NCBI GenBank assembly: GCA_034670405.1
Contig: JAXDDX010000038.1
Coordinates: 2,913,501 to 2,977,500, forward strand
Length of the DNA: 64,000 nt
DNA from: Hoplostethus atlanticus
Lineage: Eukaryota > Chordata > Actinopteri > Trachichthyiformes > Trachichthyidae
Direction of reading: 5' to 3'
This document shows positions 33,981 to 43,758 of the stretch, in pieces. The notes beneath the pieces are model-generated. The model did no database searches. It worked only from the letters and a program-made list of their open reading frames with translations, and was not told where the DNA came from. A program made the translations under genes and the position numbers. Within the stretch, counting starts at the first letter, position 1, and each line of letters opens with the position of its first letter.

Positions 33981-34849
33981 CAGTTTGGTGTAACCCATGC
34001 AGGTGAAAGAAAATCAGAGGAGACATCAGAGGACCTCAGGAAGCATTGAGTATTGAGTGTGCATTAGTCTAGCTGTCTAATCAGGGATTAATCAAGACCT
34101 GGGATGCCAGGTGAATGCAATTAACTTCCTGGTAGGAGAGAAAACCAGCAGCACTCTGGACCCCGAGGCCCGGATTTGAGGACCACTGATGTAGGGGGTA
34201 TTGAGCTTGTGATTGGACGGCCACTGATACAAATCCTGTGACTTGCTGGAAATATTTGTGTGGAGTACATAAACTGAAATGACCAGAGCAGTGCCTTTGG
34301 GCCTTACACTAGTAGAGTCAGGGCATCAGCAAAAGAGCCAGGTAACCTTTGTAATGGAATGTTGAAAATCTCCTTCAGTCATGGGGACTTTCTAGGACAA
34401 TCATGAGACTAGACTGCTGATGATGCAGGTACATAGGCATGTCACTGTGTTAATATGAGGAAGTCAGTATGATATCTCTACATGTTTTCCCCCTCCTATC
34501 TGATCTGATCGAAGGTTAGTTAAACATTCATGTTGTCCTTTGTGTAACAGGACCTCACAAGAAAGTGTTCATTGAGAGCACAGGTACACTGTCACATGAA
34601 TGCATGACCAGTGTCTCTCCTATTCTGCAGAATAAATGTCGGCTGACAGAATAACCAGCGTGTCTACGTTTCATTAGACTTGTCTCACTCTCCACGACAC
34701 CTTCCCTTGCAGCTACTGCCCCGGCCCATTGCTGTAAGAAGGAGAAAGAGAATATGTTCTCAGTCGACTTGTCCGGTTAAATAAGGGTTAAATAAATAAG
34801 AGAGAAATAATCATAATGAGATATTCTCCCCAGGAAATATATTTGAATA

Positions 34850-35714
34850 TGTCACACTTCTCAAAATAAAAAGACACCTCCCCTACTAAGGCTCAGATCC
34901 CAGAGGCACAGGAACACCAGGGACACAAGTTTCAATAAAATAGTCACTTTTATTTATACAATTTGTCTTCTTAAAATTCGACACTCTAGAGTGTGACTCC
35001 TTATTAAAAATGGGTGGGCCAACTGTATCAAACTACCTGACCCGACAACGGGAGATCTAATAAAACAGTCCGTGCAGATTCAAGCGTGGTGAAGGGCGCT
35101 CATCACTGTCCTCCAGGTAGTACGGGTCCACGGTGATCCTATCTGCTGACGTTCCCGGACCGCGTCGTCCAATCTATCCGTCGGCAGGGCTGGCTCCACT
35201 CGTCTACTTCATCAGCGTCACCTCCAAGGAAGAACAGACCGTTGTGAGTGGCAGGGCTGGCAACATACACACAATAAAAAGGCACGGCCTAGATAGGCTC
35301 ACGTCCCTTTAAAAGATACTTAGCGTGCGTTGAATCAGAAGTGTGTCGGCTCCGTCGGCTTGGCTCCGTCGGCTCGGGAATCGGGTTTGGAGTTCGACGT
35401 AACAGCTGCGGGTCCTGTGCACAGTTTCACTTCCTCCAGTACTGCTGAGAAGTCTTTTATAGGGATTGCTGTCCATTGTTTCAGTGGGAGTGGCTGAGAT
35501 TATCGATTGGGAACACCTGTGATGTTCCTGAAGTTAGGTGGGTGTGTCATGGGGTTCCTCAACTTGTCGGCACACACACAGCAAAAAAAACATTCCACCA
35601 CACCATAAGGACCTGCATGCTTTTGGTCCACACTACAGATACATTAACAAAATATATAAGGACAAGAGGACCCCACCCCAATCCACCCTTTGCCAGATTA
35701 CCCACTGTCTGACA
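34850..35714 (-). repeat. 3' LTR of the Gypsy element
   Basis: 865 bases. On the minus strand a TATAAAAGACT box is at 35451-35461 and an AATAAA signal at 34949-34954. Compared with the other LTR it has fewer copies of a 14-base GGCTCCGTCGGCTC repeat. Confidence 0.93.
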
Positions 35715-35727
35715 GTTTCCCCCCCAC
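35715..35727 (-). other. Polypurine tract of the Gypsy element
   Basis: On the minus strand GTGGGGGGGAAAC lies directly before the 3' LTR, the expected place for priming plus-strand DNA synthesis. Confidence 0.8.
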
Positions 35728-35734
35728 TATATCA

Positions 35735-38098
35735 TTAGTCGTCCCGACTATGTAATGGTTCTGCTCTATACCTATGGGGCGGTATACCCTTGGTAGCTCT
35801 CTGGGACCTACGCAACCCGGTAGACTCCCCAGCGGCGGCGACGGCCGATTGACGTCCAGCAGACCCTGACCCTCCAGCTGGCGGCGGGAGGTCAGGAGGG
35901 TCTTGTTGGGAGACAGAGACTTGTGGGCCCTCTACTGATTCAGGCTGCTCCTCGGGGTAATCTGCAATTACAGGTACCTCTAGTCCAGCCGGTTCCCGGT
36001 GTGCGACTGGTTCCCCCATCTGACGTGTCCGATAAAATATCCTCACTGGCCATGGCCCTGTCGAGCTGCTCTGAGGTTGTGGGCATCTGGGGTCCAGGAG
36101 ATCTGTCTGCTCCACTTCTTGTCCTTGTCCTGGGCTTCTCTGCAAGAAAGTGACAGGGCAAGTGAGCAGATTGTTTCTGTGAGCTGTACGAGTGGGGCCT
36201 CCCTTACCTTCGGGCCGGATCAGGTACACTGGGCGGTCGGGGGCCACCTGAGAGACCACCACAAATGGTGTGGGTAGCCACCGTGGTTCCAGCTTTCCTT
36301 GGGCTCGTCTTCGAAAGTGGCGAAGTAGCACCCGCTCACCTGGAAGGAGGCTAGCCATCCGAGCTCGCCGATTGTACCGTTCCTGATCTCGTCCCTGTTG
36401 ACGAGCAGCATGTTGTTCGGCCAGGGCATAGGCTTGACTCAAGGTCTGGTGGTGATGCCTAACCCAGCCCTCCAGGGTATGGGTGGCAGTAGCAGGGCCC
36501 ACCCCGTGAATCCAGTCCACTGGCAGCCTGGCATGCCGCCCAAAGACTATGTAGTGTGGTGTAAGGCCGGTAGTGCTATGAGTGGTATTGTTATATACCT
36601 GTAACAGCGCCGGTAGTCTGGCAGGCCACTGGGATTTGACATCAGTAGTGAGGGCCCTCAAAAGTCCAAGCAGGGTTTGATTGAACCTTTCGCAGGCCCC
36701 ATTCCCTTGTGGGTGGTATGGGGTGGTCCGGCTTCGTTGACAGCCATACATCTGGCACAGCTCGCTGAACAGGGCAGACTCGAAGGCTGCTCCCCGATCC
36801 GAGAGGATCCGCTCTGGGCAGCCAAAAACTCTAAACCAGCCGTTCCATACTGCCTTGGCGGTGGTAGCTGCCGTCTGGTCCCGGGTTGGGAGAGCTAGGG
36901 CATACTTGGAGAACAAGTCAGTTAGTACCAACACATACGGGTAGGCATCATCTGGCCGGCCTAGGGAAAGGAAATCAATTCCCACAATTTGGAATGGGTA
37001 AGAGGTGGTAATAGACACCAGCGGTGCCCTTACCTCAGGCCCGACTTTGTTGACTAGACACTGGGGGCAGTTTGCAGCCCACTCTAGCCCGTTGCGGCCC
37101 ATTCCTGGCCAGAAAAATCTTCGCCGTAGTAAGGATAGTGTCTTTTCTGGGTTCATGTGGCCTGCTTGGTCATGGTATTCCTCCCAAAGAGCCTTAGTCT
37201 CACTCTGAGGTACCAACACCTGGAGATTGGTCACCCCAGTACCCCTCTCAAGACCGCGCCGGTAAAGCATGTGACCACTGACCTCTATGCGGCTCCACTC
37301 CCGGAGGAGCCGTCTCAGCTGAGGTGATGCTTGGGCCCTTTCCTGAGGGGGGGGCAGGTGTACCTCTTCCTTCCAATGTCGAAGTTGCTGCAGGTCGGGG
37401 TCCTGTTGTTGTCGTTCGGCCCAGGCATGCAGCTCTGGCTCAGTCTCTGATTGTAGTGGTTCTTCTCGAACTGTTCTCACGACTGCCTCTGTCTGTTCAC
37501 CTGGCAACCTAGACAACACATCTGCATTTTGATTAGTTTTTCCCGGTCGATACCTAATCGTGTACTTGTAGTTGGCCAGTTTGGCTGCCCACCGCTGCTC
37601 TGTTGCCCCCAGCCGTGCCGTCTCCAGGTGAACCAGTGGGTTGTTGTCCGTATATACATCGACCTCCATACCCCACAGGTAGTCCTTGAATTTCTCCGTC
37701 ATGGCCCATTTCAGGGCCAGCAATTCCAGCTTAAAGGAGCTGTAATTCTGGTCGTTCTTTTCCACTGGGTGGAGGCTACGACTAGCATAGGCGATGACCC
37801 GTTCCTTGTCCCCCTGCACTTGGGCCAATACTGCTCCCAACCCCTCCAAGCTGGCATCTGTATATAGACGGAATGGCAGGGTGAAATCAGCATAGGCCAA
37901 TAAGGGGGCACTCACCAGGGCATCCTTGAGCAGCTGGAAGGCACGTTGACAGTCGTCCGTCCACACCACTGGAGCGTTCTTTGTGGTGGCTGCGGTCCCC
38001 TGCAAGAGCTGGTTAAGGGGGGTAGCAATTTTGGAAAACCCTGGGACGAAACGTCGATAATAGCCAGCAAACCCCAAAAAGGACCGTACCTGTTTCAC
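35735..38098 (-). CDS. Gypsy pol, second part: RT thumb, RNase H, integrase
   Basis: About 787 codons on the minus strand. It opens with the end of reverse transcriptase (FLGFAGYYRRFVPGFSKIA), then RNase H (YTDASLEGLGAVLAQ; YTDNNPLVH). Integrase follows: an HHCC zinc site (HDQAGH, then CPQC), and the DDE core with Asp in GIDFLSLG, Asp in LSDRGAAFES and Glu in GACERFNQTL. After that comes a GPY/F-like region (GERVLLRHF to WLPTPFVV) and a Pro/Gln/Gly-rich tail. I saw no chromodomain. The frame has no ATG at its beginning and continues the reverse transcriptase at 38100-39251 after a one-base shift, so it is one polyprotein and not a gene of its own. Confidence 0.92.
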   Translation of the reverse strand: MKQVRSFLGFAGYYRRFVPGFSKIATPLNQLLQGTAATTKNAPVVWTDDCQRAFQLLKDALVSAPLLAYADFTLPFRLYTDASLEGLGAVLAQVQGDKERVIAYASRSLHPVEKNDQNYSSFKLELLALKWAMTEKFKDYLWGMEVDVYTDNNPLVHLETARLGATEQRWAAKLANYKYTIRYRPGKTNQNADVLSRLPGEQTEAVVRTVREEPLQSETEPELHAWAERQQQDPDLQQLRHWKEEVHLPPPQERAQASPQLRRLLREWSRIEVSGHMLYRRGLERGTGVTNLQVLVPQSETKALWEEYHDQAGHMNPEKTLSLLRRRFFWPGMGRNGLEWAANCPQCLVNKVGPEVRAPLVSITTSYPFQIVGIDFLSLGRPDDAYPYVLVLTDLFSKYALALPTRDQTAATTAKAVWNGWFRVFGCPERILSDRGAAFESALFSELCQMYGCQRSRTTPYHPQGNGACERFNQTLLGLLRALTTDVKSQWPARLPALLQVYNNTTHSTTGLTPHYIVFGRHARLPVDWIHGVGPATATHTLEGWVRHHHQTLSQAYALAEQHAARQQGRDQERYNRRARMASLLPGERVLLRHFRRRAQGKLEPRWLPTPFVVVSQVAPDRPVYLIRPEGKGGPTRTAHRNNLLTCPVTFLQRSPGQGQEVEQTDLLDPRCPQPQSSSTGPWPVRIFYRTRQMGEPVAHREPAGLEVPVIADYPEEQPESVEGPQVSVSQQDPPDLPPPAGGSGSAGRQSAVAAAGESTGLRRSQRATKGIPPHRYRAEPLHSRDD

Positions 38099-39251
38099 AG
38101 TCTGGGGTCTCCCAGCCCCGGACTACTGCAGTCTTCTCGGGATCAGTGGCCACCCCGTCCCGGCTGATAATATGGCCAAGATAGGCCACTTGTCGTTGGA
38201 AGAGATGGCATTTTCGGGGTTGCAGCTTGAGTCCAAGACTGTGGAGGCGCTCAAACACTTCTTCCAGATGACGCAGGTGACTGCCAAAATCCGGTGAATA
38301 TAGGATGATGTCATCCAGGTAGATGAGGAGTGACTCGTGCACCATCCCCCCTAGACAGCGCTGCATGAGGCGTTGGAAAGTTGCAGGCGCGTTGCAGAGT
38401 CCAAAGGGCATCCGCTCGAACTCATACAGTCCCATGGGGGTGGTGAAGGCAGTCTTTTCTCTGTCCCGGTCATCCACTTCTACTTGCCAGTAGCCACTGG
38501 CCAGGTCAAGGGTGGAATACCACTCGGCTCCCCTCAAACTGGTGAGGGACTCTTCAATCCGTGGGAGTGGGTAAGCATCCTTATGTGTCACTGCATTTAA
38601 TTTGCGATAGTCAACACAGAAACGCCATGACCCGTCTTTTTTCTTTACGAGCACAATGGGCGCAGCCCATGGGCTGGAGCTCTCCCGGACTACTCCGCTC
38701 TCCAGCATCCCCTTCAGGAGACTCTTCAGCTCGGGGTAAAGGCTGGGGGGCACGGATCGGTACCGCTCCCGACAAGGGGGTGCTGTTCCAGTGCTGATCT
38801 GGTGCTTTATAATCCCGGTGCGACCGAAGTCCTCATCATGCTCAGCGAACACAACCTTCCACCGGTCTAACAGCTCAGTCAGGCGTCTCTGTTGGTCTGG
38901 GGGCAGTCCGTCCCCCTGCAGCGCAAGAGCAGGGTGGGCCTCAGAGGGGGTGGAGCCCACTACACCTACCTCCACCTCAATGACACCAGGCTCACCTGGC
39001 CGTAGCAGTAGTTCCCTCTGGGCCTGGGGTTCTTCTGGCTGCACCTGAGTGACTTCTGCCAAAGGGCAGCGCTGCGGTACCGCTAGGGGATAAGGGGTGG
39101 GGTTACAAAGTCTCATAGGTACCTGCCCATTGTGGATTGTCGCTATGGTGCGACCGACCCTCCAGTCGGCGTCATGGTCCGGTAAGGGCTCAATGAGCAC
39201 TTGGCAACCTACTTTTGGAGCGCCGTCAGTCACTCGACCCCAGAGCACCAT
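38099..39251 (-). CDS. Gypsy pol, first part: reverse transcriptase
   Basis: Minus-strand frame with the Ty3/Gypsy reverse transcriptase core: SGVVRESSSPWAAPIVLVKK, DLASGYWQVEV, MPFGLCNAPATFQRLM and the catalytic YLDDIILYS. Cut at both ends by single-base frame changes: a run of seven C (39261-39267 on the plus strand is GGGGGGG) separates it from the protease frame, and the second shift is at about 38104-38112. Confidence 0.92.
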
Positions 39252-39842
39252 CTCTGACTCGGGGGGGAATGATCACCACTGGCTGTCGGGACAGTTTGGC
39301 AACCCCTTGGAATGGTGGAGTGGGTCCCTGCTCAGCTTGGCGGCACACTGCAAATGCTTTCTCCCACATGTTGCCTGCGGAGGGAGAAACTGAAGCCCGG
39401 AAGACAGCCTCCCCCGGGTGTACACCTTGCATCACCTCCTTCCAACATTCTGAAATTACATTCATTCCTAGGATTGCTCTGTCAGGGCCTAGGCACTCAT
39501 CACTCACAATAACAACCCCCCTCTGTGGTAAGGATACACCCCCTACCTTGAAGTCCAGCAGTGCGTAGCCCACATATGGAATGCGGAGGCCATTGGCTGC
39601 TTTGAGTTTCAACCATGGGGTCCCTTCGGTGGGCTGTATCAATGAGTCTCCTAGCTGGGTCTGAAACAGTTTTTGGCTGAACAGGGTGACCTGTGAACCA
39701 GTGTCAAGGAGACATTTTATACATCGACCATTTACCTCAACTTCCACGCCTGGGCACTCACCAACTAACGCTGGCCTCGGTGGTTGCTTGGGGAGTGAGG
39801 CCGTCACCCCCGCCGCCTGCCCTTCTGCGGCGGGGGGCTTTA
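39226..39842 (-). CDS. Gypsy aspartic protease part of pol
   Basis: Minus strand, about 200 codons. The retropepsin signature is CLLDTGSQVTLFS, with catalytic Asp in DTG, followed by the flap-side sequence and the ILGMNVI (I-L-G) motif. The frame opens upstream without an ATG and overlaps the end of gag, with pol in the -1 frame relative to gag. Near 39261 a C run shifts it out of frame with reverse transcriptase. Confidence 0.88.
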
Positions 39843-39852
39843 AAAATCCGTT
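39838..39852 (-). promoter_or_regulatory. Candidate -1 ribosomal frameshift site between gag and pol
   Basis: At the gag end the minus strand reads GGATTTTTAAAG with gag codons GAT TTT TAA. Slipping back one base on the T run lets the Phe codon re-pair as TTT and continues as TTA AAG into the open pol frame, bypassing the stop. It is not the canonical X XXY YYZ heptamer in the gag frame; the stop codon sits in the A site. Confidence 0.45.
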
Positions 39853-40922
39853 GGGGGTCGCCTACGTCGTGGGCAATGACGTTGGACGTGTCCCGCCTCC
39901 CCGCAGTCCAAACAGATGGGTTGCCCAAGGTCATCCCAGCGGTAGGCTCTATGAGTAGGGGGGCCTACCGATGGCAGGTGTTCCGAGGGTCGCCGAGTAT
40001 GGGGCTGTAACCCTGGCCTTCCGGGGCCGGCTGGTGCTGGCAGGTGGAGAGTTTGGTTCCTCACCTCCTCAATTAGTTTGTCGCTTAGGGTTTTAATCTG
40101 CTCAGTCAGCTCACGCTGCAGTTCTGCCCGGAGGTTCTCCTTCCATTCCTCTACTCCCCCAGTAACGTTGTGAGATTCTCTGCTACCACTCACTCCTGTG
40201 GCAGCACGGGTCGTTCGTACAATGTTTATCTGTGCTTCAGGTGACTCAGCTATCTCCTCTTCCAGGGCACGGGCCTCTGCTGTGGCAGCGACGAAACTCA
40301 ACTGGGGTTCCCGTCGTAGTAGCCGCTGTAACTCCCTCCGTACAGGCCCAGTTCGTAACCCAAGGATAAACTGGTCTAGCAACACCTCCTCTCTTCCAGC
40401 AGCCTCATCAGCTGCTCCACGCCACCTGGAATGACACTCTCGGAGGCGTAATGTGAATGCCCCCACCCCCTCGTCCGGCCTCTGACAGCATTTATAAAAG
40501 GCGGCTCTCAATTGGGCATTGGTGTTAACATCCCCGTACAACTGTTGTAGAGTGGTTAGGATGGTCTCACCATTCAGCCGATCTTCTCGGGGGAGTAGAG
40601 CTATTTCTCGCCTTGCTTCTCCCTCTAGGGCGCTGTACAGGAAATCAGCCTGCTGCTCTTGGCTCAAGGGCTGCGCCCTCAGCATTGCTTTGATCTGAGT
40701 CCGCCAGTCGCCAAACCGCCACCGCTCACCGCTAAATTTTGGGATCCAGGGAGCGCTAAAAAACCAAGGCATAATTAATGGAGATAGTGGGGGTGCAGCC
40801 GTCGCTCCCTGCCGAGGTGTACTAGCATGTGCCTGCTCACCTGTCTCTGCATAGTCTACCTGTGATGGATTGTCACTCTCACGTTCACTAGGCCCTGCCC
40901 CATTGCGCCCCCTGGGTTCCAT
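39840..40922 (-). CDS. Gypsy gag (capsid/nucleocapsid)
   Basis: 360 codons from ATG at 40922 to TAA at 39840-39842, minus strand. It has a basic/polar N-terminus, a retrotransposon-gag capsid domain (region PWIPKFSGERWRFGDW through LLDQFILGLRTG, residues about 60-190), a charged coiled segment with ELQRELTEQIKTLSDKLIEEV, and one CCHC zinc knuckle near the end (C-L-D-C, G-H, C). Length and order are normal for Ty3/Gypsy gag. The frame is intact. Confidence 0.93.
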   Translation of the reverse strand: MEPRGRNGAGPSERESDNPSQVDYAETGEQAHASTPRQGATAAPPLSPLIMPWFFSAPWIPKFSGERWRFGDWRTQIKAMLRAQPLSQEQQADFLYSALEGEARREIALLPREDRLNGETILTTLQQLYGDVNTNAQLRAAFYKCCQRPDEGVGAFTLRLRECHSRWRGAADEAAGREEVLLDQFILGLRTGPVRRELQRLLRREPQLSFVAATAEARALEEEIAESPEAQINIVRTTRAATGVSGSRESHNVTGGVEEWKENLRAELQRELTEQIKTLSDKLIEEVRNQTLHLPAPAGPGRPGLQPHTRRPSEHLPSVGPPTHRAYRWDDLGQPICLDCGEAGHVQRHCPRRRRPPTDF

Positions 40923-40962
40923 GCCAATGGGATCCTGCCGACTACGCCAGAAAAATAGGAGG
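40923..40962 (-). other. Primer-binding-site region of the Gypsy element
   Basis: Between the 5' LTR and gag, the minus strand reads CTGGCGTAGTCGGCAGGATC at about 40931-40950. The primer site must lie here, starting with TGG, a few bases after the LTR. I could not assign the tRNA. Confidence 0.4.
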
Positions 40963-41855
40963 TGTCACACTTCTCAAAATAAAAAGACACCTCCCCTACT
41001 AAGGCTCAGATCCCAGAGGCACAGGAACACCAGGGACACAAGTTTCAATAAAATAGTCACTTTTATTTATACAATTTGTCTTCTTAAAATTCGACACTCT
41101 AGAGTGTGACTCCTTATTAAAAATGGGTGGGCCAACTGTATCAAACTACCTGACCCGACAACGGGAGATCTAATAAAACAGTCCGTGCAGATTCAAGCGT
41201 GGTGAAGGGCGCTCATCACTGTCCTCCAGGTAGTACGGGTCCACGGTGATCCTATCTGCTGACGTTCCCGGACCGCGTCGTCCAATCTATCCGTCGGCAG
41301 GGCTGGCTCCACTCGTCTGCTTCATCAGCGTCACCTCCAAGGAAGAACAGACCGTTGTGAGTGGCAGGGCTGGCAACATACACACAATAAAAAGGCACGG
41401 CCTAGATAGGCTCACGTCCCTTTAAAAGATACTTAGCGTGCGTTGAATCAGAAGGGTGTCGGCTCCGTCGGCTTGGCTCCGTCGGCTCGGCTCCGTCGGC
41501 TCGGCTCCGTCGTGTTGGGAATCGGGTTTGGAGTTCGACGTAACAGCTGCGGGTCCTGTGCAGTTTCACTTCCTCCAGTACTGCTGAGAAGTCTTTTATA
41601 GGGATTGCTGTCCATTGTTTCAGTGGGAGTGGCTGAGATTATCGATTGGGAACACCTGTGATGTTCCTGAAGTTAGGTGGGTGTGTCATGGGGTTCCTCA
41701 ACTTGTCGGCACACACACACAGCAAAAAAAACATTCCACCACACCATAAGGACCTGCATGCTTTTGGTCCACACTACAGATACATTAACAAAATATATAA
41801 GGACAAGAGGACCCCACCCCAATCCACCCTTTGCCAGATTACCCACTGTCTGACA
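40963..41855 (-). repeat. 5' LTR of the Gypsy element
   Basis: 893 bases. A TATAAAAGAC box on the minus strand at 41591-41600 is the likely promoter, and AATAAA on the minus strand lies at 41062-41067. It differs from the other LTR by two substitutions, a 28-base expansion of the GGCTCCGTCGGCTC repeat (about 41465-41515) and two dinucleotide changes. Confidence 0.93.
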
Positions 41856-42799
41856 AATACTTGGGAGGATTACACAGTTGCTGACAGTAATCCTACTGAA
41901 TAAACTCCTTCATAGTCATGAACACTCGACCGACCTGCATTTAATTACTATTCCCCAAAGCAGGAACAAGATGTAATAATGAACAAAGAATGTACATCGT
42001 TGCCAACAATAATTATAAGCACTCCATAATATTTATAGAAGTAATAACCTCCACTGGTGACACTAAGCATACATAGAGTAGTTCAAAATTACTCTTTATT
42101 AAGATGAGTCTTTCAAGGCACATTGCCTGAGTTGAATTATTTAATCTAGTAAATTCAACTAGCCCACACATGCATCTGCTCTAGATCACACTGTCTCTTC
42201 TCTGAGTTTTTGTGAATGCAGCGGACATTGACGATTGGGGATTATAGCAGGGTGCTTTCCACTTCACCTAAAAGCTCCACAGAAAGGTTATTGAGTTTCA
42301 GAGAAGTTGCAAGAGTTTGGGAAACCATAAGGCTGCCATGGATCTGTAAAGAGAAAACCTGCCCTGAAACTACCACAGATGGTCTATTTAAATTATGCTA
42401 GGAAGAGAATGAATCTGGGGATTAGTACCTATTTAGTGGGCATTCATGATGGTAATGACCTTAGGTTTTATAGCCATTAATAGAATACAAAATATAGTAA
42501 TATATGTATTGTATATATAATATAGAAAATCAGAGGTTTAAAATTCCGGGTTCAGAAAGTAAAAGTCCTACATGTGCTCTTAACCAGGTGATCGCAATTA
42601 TCAGTCCCTCCCCACGAGGTAGAATGGAACTAATTAGAAAATCTAAATAAAACCCTGGCAAGTCCTTTTACTTTCTGGACCTGGATTTTACACCACTGCA
42701 GAAAATAAAGAATATGAAGAATCTAAAGAACAATAAACACTCGGGAAAGGTGGGTGGCGGTATATGTCTTATTTATTGGTTCGTGAGCAGAAACGAAGA

Positions 42800-42988
42800 A
42801 GAAGAAGCGGAGGCAGTCCAGCTCCGCCTCTTCCTCTGACTGAAAAGTGAATGTAAACTTCCCCAACATTGGAAGCCACAGATCAGCCGCAGAGCGTTGA
42901 CCCATCAGCCCGGTGACAGCCAGAAATCCCTGTCTGTCTATCTGCCTACCTGGCTGTCTGACTGTCTGGCACTACATACAGTTAAAAG
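42800..42988 (+). promoter_or_regulatory. Probable parp3 copy 2 untranslated first exon and promoter region
   Basis: Counterpart of 27600-27787, with the same AAAAG/GTGAGT donor at 42989. The Gypsy element ends about 0.9 kb upstream, so its LTR could influence transcription from here, although it points the other way. Confidence 0.45.
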
Positions 42989-43758
42989 GTGAGTCCCCAG
43001 CTGAGGTAAATCTAGGCCAGCCGTTTTCGGCTCGCGAGCCAGATCAGACGAGGAGGGCGAGGCTTTCTGGCAACGTCGATCCATAACTCATCAAAACTAC
43101 CGCTGCACAAGGGCGATTGGATATTAAATGTGGTACTATGGAATAGCTAGATGGGTTAGTGGTTGTGTAATTGCATTTTTTCTGGCTAGTAATCGCTAAT
43201 TTGTTTACTACGATAACAACCAAAGAGGGTCACCTCTGCGCAGCGGAGTTGCAGGAGCTGCGAGGCATGTCTGAGCCTGTCCATGCCCATCCCGCATACC
43301 AACAGGACAGGCAGGGCACATGCCACCCGGTCACCCGAAAACCACTTTGTAATATAATTGTGGATTTGGACTCTCGTGCAAATGTTTACTCTCTCAGCTG
43401 TATTTGAATAGCATTGAGCAACCTTTAATATAAGTTGTGTAACCTATCTGGTGGGGTGGGTGGATACCTGACAGGGCAGTTGCGCAATCTGAACAGGTAT
43501 GCACACTTTACCTGAATAATAGATGTTTGCCCTGGGGCACCCAGCATGGTGATCAGGGCATGTCTGTGTCTAACTATTCCACTCAAAGCTCTGATAGTCA
43601 GTGTACTTTGTATTGTAAAGTCTATCTTATGTGCTGTACTGTAGCATGGCGGAAAAGTAATAGCCGACATAGCATGTGCCTGCCACATCTCCACAGCAGT
43701 TGAATATGAAATGCTTGAAGTATAACCTTGTTTCTGTGTATCGATTTGAGCCAGGACC

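Larger units (their letters stand above)
34846..41859 (-). mobile_element. Complete Ty3/Gypsy LTR retrotransposon inserted in duplication unit 2
   Basis: LTRs at 34850-35714 (3' LTR in element orientation) and 40963-41855 (5' LTR), both beginning TG and ending CA on the coding strand. AATA lies on both sides (34846-34849 and 41856-41859) and is present once at the empty site in unit 1 (around 26656), proving a 4-base target duplication. Order on the minus strand: LTR, gag, protease, reverse transcriptase, RNase H, integrase, polypurine tract, LTR. Integrase follows RNase H, as in Ty3/Gypsy and not Ty1/Copia. No envelope frame is seen. I found two substitutions between the LTRs, so insertion is recent. 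Two one-base frameshifts in pol make this copy, as written, non-autonomous. Confidence 0.95.

Noticed and set aside
35923-40434. Many plus-strand open frames inside the Gypsy element
   Set aside because: Antisense shadows of gag-pol, which carry the recognisable motifs on the minus strand.
34850-41855. Endogenous retrovirus with envelope gene
   Set aside because: No envelope frame exists between integrase and the 3' LTR; gene order and motifs are those of a Ty3/Gypsy retrotransposon.
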